The position numbers and the translations under genes are program-made. A model generated the notes under the pieces. It was not told the DNA's origin and ran no database searches. It was given only the letters and a program-made list of their open reading frames with translations. Below, in pieces: positions 10,176 through 18,603 of a stretch of 24,485 bases of DNA (position 1 is its first letter; each line of letters begins with the position of its first letter). This stretch comes from Acanthamoeba lenticulata (Eukaryota; Discosea; Longamoebia; Acanthamoebidae): NCBI GenBank assembly GCA_002179805.1, contig NAVB01003393.1, positions 1 to 24,485 of the forward strand. The letters run 5' to 3'.

Positions 10176-10480
10176 TGTCATATCTCCCCTCACGACACCA
10201 CAGGACAGCCGTTGGCACGCGCCCACTGAAGCACGTCCAAAAAGCCTCCCCTGGCCGCGCTGTGACAGGTGCTCTCGCCCCACGGGCAGCCGTTGGCGCG
10301 CAACCACTGCAGCACGTTGAGGTGGCCTGCTTCCGCAGCTTTGGCACAGGTCCGCTCGTCCCACGGGCAGCCGTTGGCGCGCAACCACTCCAGCACATCC
10401 AAGTGGCCTCCGCCGGCCGCGTCGGAGCAGGCCAAGTGGGTCCACGGCTGTCCTGTGGTGTCGTGAGGGGAGATATGACA
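10176..10480. repeat. Perfect 37-nt inverted repeat within the F-box/ankyrin gene
   Basis: Arms at 10176-10212 and 10444-10480 are exact reverse complements over 37 nt, separated by 231 nt. The left arm holds the gene's stop codon and last codons. The right arm lies inside the repeat array and supplies ten extra codons between the normal NGC and PW of one repeat. Confidence 0.95.
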
Positions 10481-10766
10481 GCCGTTGGCACGCAGCCACT
10501 GGAGTACTGCAAGGTGGCCTGCTCCAGCTGCCGCAGCACAGGTGTCCGCGTCCCATGGGCAGCCGTTGATGCGCGCCCACTGAAGCACGGAAAGCCAGCC
10601 CTTTCCAGCCAAGAGCGTGGCCGTGGTCTTTTTTGTTTTTTCCCTTGTTGAGGTGTCGTGCCTGTGCACCATGTCGGCTCCACTTCCTACAAACAAAACG
10701 GCAGGGCGCGAGCGAAAGGGGCTCCACGTGGCGGAAGATGATGACTACGAGCTCCACGTCCAGCAT
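10190..10766 (-). CDS. F-box protein with short ankyrin-like repeats
   Basis: The N-terminal part begins at the ATG at 10766 and reads as an F-box helix set (LDVELVVIIFRHVEPLS, then CRFVCRKW). A downstream frame encodes about five 27-residue repeats with the consensus GHLxVLQWLRANGCPWDxxTCxxAAxxG, ending NGCPVVS at the stop (10192-10190). The two frames differ, so an intron lies between ~10695 and ~10600. The best frame-compatible pair I found is a donor at 10694 with an acceptor at 10628 or 10601; this is not certain. Repeats of this form are common in Acanthamoeba and in giant viruses that infect it. F-box proteins usually recruit substrates to SCF ubiquitin ligases, with the repeat array as the likely binding surface. 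The open frame upstream of the ATG to 10832 lacks an ATG. One repeat carries an unusual 10-codon insertion (residues HISPHDTTGQ). Confidence 0.75.
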
Positions 10767-10867
10767 GAGCTCATCATCCCCGCAGGTGCTCGAAGCAGCG
10801 TTCAGTGTTGCCTCCCGTTCAGTTCCTTCCACGCCTCGTCTTTAATGTAATTTTAAATAATTAATGC

Positions 10868-13800
10868 TCAAACGTGGTCCTCGCCATCGCTATCCTCGCC
10901 GTCCGGGACAGGCAATGTGGCGGAGCGCTTCCGTCTGATCTCTGAGATCCGCCTGTTGAAAAAGGTGGCGAGGTTGGAGTGGCCCTTCTTCTCGCGCTCG
11001 TCGTCGTGGCCCAGCTCCGCCGCCGAAGAGGCCTGGTCGCCACCGCCACCCTCGGCCGACTCTGCCGGCTGCTGCTGCTGGTGTTTGTCGACCTTCTCCG
11101 ACGAGTGGAAGGCAAAGGAGGGCAGGTGGGACGACAGCGTCGAGAACGACGTTGACGAGAACGAGTGGAAGATGCGCCGTCGCGCCGCGGGCGACAGGGC
11201 GGTCTCCGCCTTGTCCTTGTCGCCGGCCTTCTTGGACTTGGCCTGCGCTGGCGCGGCAGAGGCTTGATCGCTCCTGCGCGTCTTGCGCGGGCTCAGCGGG
11301 TTGCCTCCGCCAGCGTTGCCGCCATTGTGGTGATGATGGTGATGGGCGTCCTTCTTGTCGCGCCGCAGAAAGCTGTGGATGACCTCCATAAGCTTGCTCT
11401 CGTCCTCCTCGCTCTCGTCCTCCTCGCGTTCCTCCTCGGCCACCTCCTCATCCTCGTCGGAGGACGAGGAAGCGTCGCGCTGGTACTCCTTGGCCTTGCT
11501 CACAAACTCGTCGCCGTCATCACCATCGTCGCCATCTTCATCAGCGCCGTCGCTGGGCGAGCGCTTGATGTGGTCTTGCTCGCCCACGACGTCGCGGCTC
11601 CGACGCCGGCCGTTCTGGCGCTGCTGCTCGCCCGGGCCAGACGTGGCGGCGGCGGCGACGGCGACGGCGGCGGTCACCGGAAGGTCGTGGCTGGCGACCA
11701 ACAGCCCGCTGGCGGCCGTCGACTTGAGCGTCGGCGAGCCATGTTGCGTGTGGCGCCGCTGCTGCTGGCGCTGCTGCTGCTGGCGCTGTTGCTGCTGCTG
11801 GCGCTGCCCCGCGGCCCGCTTGTGCTGCTGCTGCTCGCGCTTGAGGCGCAGCTTGTGCTCGCGCTGGCGACGCCGCAGGATGGCCTCCATCTTCTGCTTG
11901 CGCTCGCGTTTGAGGGCCACCAGCCGCGCGATCTCCTGGTCGAGCACGAACACGTCCTGCTCCATCTCGGCTAGCCGGCTCTCGAGGTCATTCTCGGCCA
12001 CGGCCTCGCTCTCCTTGTCGCTCTCGGTCGTGTCCCGCGGGACCTCGGCCTGCCGGAGCTGCTGTGGCCGGCCTGGTCCCGGGCCTCGGGCAGGCTCGGC
12101 CTCGGCGTCACCATCAATGGGAATGTCGATGTCGACGTCGACATCGTCGTCAAAGTCGTCACTGTCGACGCCGCTGCGGCTGCCGCTGTCGCGTTTGTCG
12201 ACACCGCGCTCGGCGCCGTCGTCAAACTCGGTTTTGAGGTCGTCCTCCTCCTCTTCCTCCTCGGCCTCAGCGCCATCGGCCTCGACGGCCGGCGCGGCGG
12301 CCCGCCGGCCGGGCTTGCCCTCAACCAGCAGCCGCGGCCGTGCCGTCGGGTCGGCCAATCCGACGCGCTGCTCGGCGCCAACGCGCGCGGCGGCCGTCGT
12401 CGCGTGGGCGTTGCCGGCAGCCACGTGTCCATCGCTTTTGCCGTCGTCCCGCCGATCGTCGTCGCTACTATCGGTGTCGGGCCAGACCTCGACCGGTTCC
12501 CCGTCGTCCTCTTCCTCGCTCTCGCCGTCGATGTCGTCATCGTCGCCGACGCCATAGGGCTGCGACTCGTCACCGTCGTCCCCCTCGGTCTCGGTGATGG
12601 TATGCTTGATGTACTCTTCATAGGTCTCGGCCCCGTCCTCTTCCTCCTCGTCGTCGTCATCGCTCAGCAAGTCATTGGGCCCGTGCACCGCCTCGCGGTG
12701 CAGCTTTGACTTGAGCCACCCGCCGCGCTTCTTCTTCATGTCCTCGCCTCCTGCGCCTCTGTTGTTGCTGTTGTTGTTGTTGGTTCGCTTGCGGAACGCC
12801 TCGTCGTCAGAGGAGAACATCTCGCCAAAGAGCTGCGACTGGCCCCACCACTGCGACCCGCCGGCCCGCCGGCGCTGCTTCAGCTGCTCGAGGCCAACAC
12901 ACACACACACACACACGCGTTAGTTTCACTATTTGACGGAACAAACGCGCACACACGCGCGTGCGGTCGTGCCTTGGGCTTCTTCTTGCGCTGCTGCTTC
13001 TTGGACTCGAGGCCGTAGAAGTGGACCCGGATCCAGTCGATGGTGTCCTCCAGGTCGATCTGCTTCCCCACGTTGATGACTGCGGCAGCACACGCACACA
13101 CGCACGGCCGCACACACGCGCACGCGAGTGACGTCAGACGAGGCGCGATGACGAAACGAGGTGGCTGACTGTCGCGCGTACTTTCGTCGATCTGGGTGGG
13201 GTCGTCCATGGGGATGGGCGAGGCCAGGATGGGGTCGAGCCGGTGGAAGCCCTTGCCCAGCTGCATGCGGCACAGGAGGGCCGCGTTCCACACGGCCCCG
13301 CCGAAAATCATGTCCGGCAGCTGACACACGACACACGGACACACGCAACCAAACAAACAAACGCTTCTTGCGTCAGCTCGTCGCGTTGAGGGCCGTTCAT
13401 GAGGCGCGGGGATGAAGGCACCTTGCGGGCCCACTGGACGATGCCCCAATCAAGCTCGTCGCCCTCGACGTACTGCGCGATACGGCCCGTGCCCAGCGAC
13501 AACACCTGCTCGTCGTCGTGAAGGTTGATGACGATGGTCAGTCAACTCGCTCGAGAGCCACGCGGAAAGAAAAAATGGCGCCAACTAAACCGCGTGAAGG
13601 AACCGGACCTTCAACTGGGACAGCTTCTGCTGGTTGGCGTGCTCGGGGCTGATGGCCGACGCCACGGCGGTCATGCACGGGTTGTGCGCAAAGATGCCTC
13701 CATCCACGAATCCTGCACGAATTCAGAAAGGATCAGAAAAGCGAGAAAGAACGAAAAAGAACGTCGTCGCAAAAGAACGAAAAAGAACCTTTGTGGGTGG

Positions 13801-16800
13801 GGAAGAATGTGGGCGCCGCGGAGGAGGCCATGAGGAGGTCGCTCAGGGCCATGTTCAGGTCCTCCTCGGAGGGCCACGTCGGCACCGGGAACCCGCCCGA
13901 GGCCTCGTCGTCCTCGCGCGCCGTCGCTGTCTCGTCGTTGGCTGCGCCCGGCGGCGACGCCGCCTCGGCCGCAGCGCCGGCGCCGTTGCCTCTGACGGGC
14001 GACGCCGCCTCGCCCTCGGGCGCTGTCGGTGTCGACGTCACGACGGCGGCCGTGGGCGCCGACAGCGTCATCGCCGGCGGGCTGACGCCGCCAGTGGCCC
14101 CGGCGTTCAAGGCCGAGTTGCTGATGGTCTTCCCGCCGGAGGCGCCCAGCGTGCCGTAGGCCGAGGCGGGGCCCGCGGCTGGTAAACTATTCAAGGACGG
14201 CGTCGAGGTCGAGAGCCGCTCCAAGGCGGCCTGTCGCGCTTCCTACGCGCCGAAAAATCAACATTTAAATTCTCCAAAATCGTAATCATCAAAAATTCAA
14301 TTAATAAAAAGATCAAGATAAAGAAAATGAAAATGAAAATGAGTACCTTGCTCTTTTCGTGCTCGCCTCCGCCGGCGGCAGCGGACTTGTCGCCGGGGCT
14401 GCTGCTGGGGTGGATCCCGCGAGGGCCGCCCCTGGGCTGCGGGAAGTGAGAGAGCGGCCGCGGGTGCGCCGCCGGGAGGTTGTGGAAGATGCGCGGGATC
14501 CACGAGTGAAAGTCCTCCCCCACTGCACGATTTGTCGTCGTTCTTTAGCCAACATCATCATCATCATCATCTTGTGGTGCTTGCGAGGTGGGCGCGCAGG
14601 GTGGGCGGACCTCGCCCGTTGTCCAGCTGGAAGGCCGTGATGATGAGCGAGCGCGGGACGTCTCGCAGCGTCAGCGACCCGAACATCTCCTCGCCCTGAT
14701 AGAGGACGACGATGACGGAGCGTCAGGCGCGCGTTCGCGACCGCGCGTGGGGGGGAGGGGGCAGGGCATAGAGGGCACCATGAGACGCAGCGTGTTGTTG
14801 TCGTAGCGCGAGTTCATCACCTGCCGCGCCTTGCGCGTGAAGATCCGTTTCCCGCACGCCAACTGTGCGTTTTGAATCGGTCTTGTGGTGAGCCATCGTC
14901 TTCTTCATCATCCTGTTGATGATGATGGTGATGATGATGATGAAGGGGATGGTGGAACTCACCATGATGGTTTTGATCCACGAGGGCGACCGGCCCATGG
15001 CCAACGACGTCGCCAAGATGGCCCCGCCTGCCCGCCCCCGACATCAGGTCAGTCAGGTCGTTGATGGCGTCATCATCAATGTCGTCGTCTTTGTCGTTGT
15101 TGGGCGTGTACCGGAAGTGCCGCAGAAGAGGTTGACGCGCTCGAGCAAGTCGGGAAAGACCTCGACCAGCCGCTCGAGGATGGTGATCGACACGATGCTC
15201 CGCAGGCCGCCACCGTCAAACGTGATGACGCGGTACTTGCCGTCCTTGGGCATCGGCGCGTCCACCCTGTAGTTGCCCACTACGCGGTTGTTAGTCCTCA
15301 CGCGATGACGCATCGAGTTGAGCAGCAGGGCCGTCGCCAACGTACGCGGGGACTTGCCCATCTCGGCGTCGCCCCGCTCCGACATGTCGCGCAGGAAGTT
15401 GTGGAGCCACGCCTTGTCGCTCTTCTCTGTGGGTGTCGCGCCCATGTGAGACGACCTCCATCGCAGCCCGCACCCGACACACGAGAAGGGCGGAAGGGCG
15501 GGACGAACCGGGAGGGACGCCCTGGAGCTTGGTCGGCGTGGCCATGGCCCGCATCGTCGAGCGGAACGACTTGGGCTGGCCCAGCGGCGTCTCCAGGTGC
15601 TTCTTGCCGACGCCCGGCGGCTTGCCCATCTGGCCGCGGATCGACGACACCCACTTGTGCATCCTGCGGGCCTCGCGGCAGATTGGGGACATCGATGCGC
15701 GTCAGCCGAGGGCCCGGACGAGGTCTCAAGGAGACAAGGACAAGAGCGAGGACGAACCGGTCCTCAGAGTCGACAAGAAACTTGAACTTGCCCATGAAGC
15801 GCTCCCGGTAGGGGATCTTGTTGGGGTTGGCCCCGAGGGTGATCTTGCACGTGTAGTCCTTGAGCGACTGCAGGTGCACCGAGTTCGTGGTCGTGGCCGC
15901 CTTTCATCCGGCACACGCGCACATGTGAGCTGCCGGTGTCAGATATATGGAATGCGGAATCTCAAACGCGCATGAGCGGCACCCAACCTGTTTCTTGGCG
16001 GGCAGAAAGGCGTTGCTGCGGGCCTTCTCGACACGGGGCAGGACCTTGACTTTGATGTCCGTCACATTCTCGAGCGATATCATTTGCTGCAAAAGTGATT
16101 TTAAGAAGAAATGAGTAATAAATCCAATTTAAAAATAGAAAAAAATGAATTCATAACGAATTGGGCCGTGCCTTGACGCCGCGCTTGAACCATTCAAACG
16201 TGTGCTCGTTGGCCAGGCAGTAGAAGGACGACCACACGTCGCCCGGCCGTGAGCTCTTGACCCACAGCCAGCCCTCCTTCTTCTACACGACAACAAGAAG
16301 GGTTTTTAGCTCATGGTATGATCGCGCGGGCGACAAGGCGAGGACATGGCCAGCACGTACCCATGTGTGCAGCGAGTCCATCGACGAGGATGGCGACGAG
16401 GACGAGGACGGCGCCGGCGGCAGCAGTAAGGCGTTGGTCTCCGGTCCCGGGCCGGCCTCGTCCCCGCCGCCGACGGTGCTGGTGTGGGGCGTGGCCGGGC
16501 TGTCGGCTTGGCCCGCTGCGCTGCCGCCGACGCTGCGCCCGCGGGTGCGCCGCTTGCGCTTCCGGTCCGTCTCGCGCGACCCGCGCATGACATGGACCCA
16601 GTCCATCATCTCGTCCTTGGACGACGCTGCAGCAGCAGAAGAAGAAGAAGACAACGTGAGCCTTGAGCTGAGCGCCAAGCGTCAGGCGCGGGCACGCACC
16701 GGCGAGGGACAGCAGCGGAGCGGCGTCGGTCTCGCTGGAGAACCGCACCCATATAAATGTGTGTGTGTGTGTGTGTCAGCATATCATGCAGCAGAGGCAC

Positions 16801-17967
16801 GAGGTGGAGCGAAGACGCGGCACACGCACCGGCCCTGGATCCAGAAGATGTGGCCCTCGGTCTGTGCAAAGAGCACGCGGGGCAGCGGCCCCTGTGAGTG
16901 CTTGATCTCCACGGCCGCATCGCCCGGCCGCAGACTGATCGAGCCCTGATGTGGCGACCGCCGCGGCTCTCCACGTCAGCTTCTCAAACGCCGCACACGC
17001 AACCAAGCCAGGCATTGTTTAAATTCTTGGGAAAGGTCGTACCTTGAAGCTGATGCGGTCGTAGATGATGCAGCCCGTGTGGACTTCGAAGAAGAACGGC
17101 GCAAACTTGGTCTTCAGGCACTTGGACACGATGCCCTCCATCTGCCGCCAGGCCAAGCACAACAACAGCAACAACAACAGGAAGAAGATGGTGAGATGTG
17201 AAACGCTCCTCGCTTTCTGGTTATCGGGGCGGGGGCGGCACCTTGGAAGTGGGCGAGACGTCGTAGTAGGCAAACGGCTCCTCGGACCCACCGGTCCACT
17301 CGCCGACGGCCTCGTCGCCCTGCACCGGCGGGAGCCCGGCGTGGCTCAGGTCCAGCGCTGGTGTCGGGTTCTCCTCCCACCAGCTGCCGCGCTTGATCAC
17401 CGGCGGCGTCATGCTCGCCGAGTTGGTTGACTGTTGCTGCTGGTGCTGTTGGTGCTGATGGGATGCTGGTGTTGTGGTCACTGGCGCGCTGCCGTCGACG
17501 GCGCTGAGCTGCAGCTTGGAGGCGTAGTGCTGCTTGAGCCGCGCCATCAGGTCTTTGGTCCCCTCCTTGTGTCGCTCTTCCTTGTCCTTTTCCTTGTCTT
17601 TGTGTCGCTCTTCCTTGTCCCGCTCGCGGTCACGCCACATGCTGGCCAAGCCGTAAGGCGACAACCTGCCCTCCTTCTCGCCCTTGACGGCGGGAATACT
17701 ACTGGAGCCGTCAAATGTGGCCACTTTGTGCGCTCCTCCTGCTGCATCTCTCGATTCTCGTTCGTCATCGCCGCCGAGGCGAGCAATCTTGTTCTTGGTG
17801 GCTTTGGTAGGCGTTGTGGCGGTCTGGTCGTGATGCTGCTTGTCCTTCGTGGAGGTGGCGCCGTCCCAGTTCTCATCATCCAGTGATTTTGTCCGTCGAT
17901 GCCCTTTCTTGTGATCGAACTTGAATTGGGACTGAAACCGTTTGAGGGCCTGCTCCTTGAGCAACAT
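10868..17967 (-). CDS. PH-PH-patatin-like phospholipase with a long acidic/Gln-rich tail
   Basis: Twenty minus-strand exons: 17967-17242, 17141-17043, 16945-16830, 16734-16700, 16626-16361, 16282-16172, 16086-15988, 15900-15758, 15663-15509, 15426-15112, 15027-14963, 14862-14779, 14695-14611, 14522-14347, 14242-13789, 13712-13609, 13505-13422, 13320-13182, 13079-12973, 12883-10868; 1,792 aa. Domains: basic/charged disordered N terminus (1-242; RDRERDKEERHK), PH1 (~243-340, ending MMDWVHVMR), Ser-rich linker, PH2 (~415-555, KKEGWLWVK to MHKWVSSIR), patatin core (~625-1115). Catalytic signs are the oxyanion motif DGGGLR (654-659), nucleophile GTSGG (Ser688) and the FVDGGIFAHNP Asp (Asp980). Patatins hydrolyse acyl esters of phospholipids; the PH domains suggest recruitment to phosphoinositide membranes. 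About 200 low-complexity residues interrupt the core between Ser and Asp. The tail (1122-1792) is acidic with a coiled-coil/Gln stretch. Introns 6 and 19 use GC donors. The exon 9 acceptor is the least certain junction. Confidence 0.9.
11757..11835 (-). repeat. CAG/CTG-rich tract encoding a polyglutamine-arginine stretch
   Basis: Interrupted CTG/GCTGCTGCTGGCG units on the plus strand read as CAG codons in the phospholipase tail (RQQQQQRQQQQRQQQRR). The tract follows a heptad-like charged segment (LESRLAEMEQDVFVLDQEI), so a coiled coil running into a polyQ region is likely. Length polymorphism is expected. Confidence 0.85.
12897..12916. repeat. (AC)10 dinucleotide repeat in phospholipase intron 19
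   Basis: Ten AC units at the 3' side of intron 19, read as (GT)n shortly before the acceptor at 12885-12884. It lengthens the minus-strand open frame upstream with a spurious Cys-Val run, which is intronic. Confidence 0.9.
16758..16776. repeat. (TG)n dinucleotide repeat in phospholipase intron 3
   Basis: A 19-base TG run in the middle of intron 3 (16829-16735), read as (CA)n in the transcript. It is a simple microsatellite with no coding role visible. Confidence 0.9.
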
Positions 17968-18603
17968 GTTTGGCCAACGGTTCTTATGTTCAACTTACTT
18001 CACAAGCAACTGGTCTCTTGGCTTTCCATCCAGCCGTGGGCCACGGTCTTATTTTCTTTCAAGAGGTGCGAAATTCCCACCTTCGGATGAAAGAAAACAG
18101 GCGACCAACAACAGAACAAGAAGGCGCAGAACAGACGACCGGTTTCCTCCTCAACCAAGGCATGGACCCGCCTCACGGCTTTCACGGGGCTACTAGACAC
18201 GACAACTTTCGGGGACAAACTGTTGTTTTTGTTTGTTTGTAGTACATCGCAAGCGGGTGACGGCGGTGTAGTAGCGGTAGTACAGGCGCTCCCTCCCTTC
18301 CTCTTCTTGAAAGCTCAGCTTGAAGCTGGCAACAGCTGTAGAGAGGAGGCAAAAGTGGGGAAGTATGGGGGTACGTGTGGGTAAAAACAAACCAAAAAAA
18401 GTACAATAGACGGACAGAGAAAGAGGACTAGAGGAAGAGGTGTGTGTGGTTGAAAGCAAAATAAATAGGTGACTGACCGATGTTCCTGCGGGCCCAACGA
18501 TGTACCGTATACGGCCTCGGGGCTCACAACAGCACGGCCAGAAGTGACAGACAGAGAGAGAAAGGAAGAAAAGAGAAAGAAGAAGAAGAAGAAGAAAGGC
18601 GGA
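17968..18603 (-). other. Intergenic region between phospholipase and Ca2+-ATPase, with a weak unassigned coding-like segment
   Basis: This 636-bp gap separates two minus-strand genes and should contain the pump's 3' UTR and the phospholipase promoter/5' UTR. A minus-strand segment near 18325-18240 reads VASFKLSFQEEEGRERLYY and onward, preceded by a usable acceptor (CTCTACAG) and by a small upstream segment (18530-18475) ending at a GTCAGT donor. No ATG-initiated frame can be built, and I recognise no family. It may be 3'-UTR sequence, an alternative pump 3' end or a small unidentified gene. A GAA-rich tract occupies 18560-18600. Confidence 0.4.

Noticed and set aside
10190..10766. Giant-virus insertion
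   Set aside because: The repeats resemble those of amoeba-infecting giant viruses, but the gene probably has an intron, lies tightly between host genes and has no other viral gene nearby. Ancient exchange in either direction cannot be excluded.
10767..10832. Extended N terminus of the F-box gene
   Set aside because: The frame begins with GTG after an in-frame stop; the first ATG is at 10766, directly before the F-box. It may be 5' UTR.
11355..12557. Plus-strand 400-codon Ser/Arg-rich open frame
   Set aside because: Antisense shadow of the acidic GAC/GAG/TCG-rich phospholipase tail; composition explained by codon mirror.
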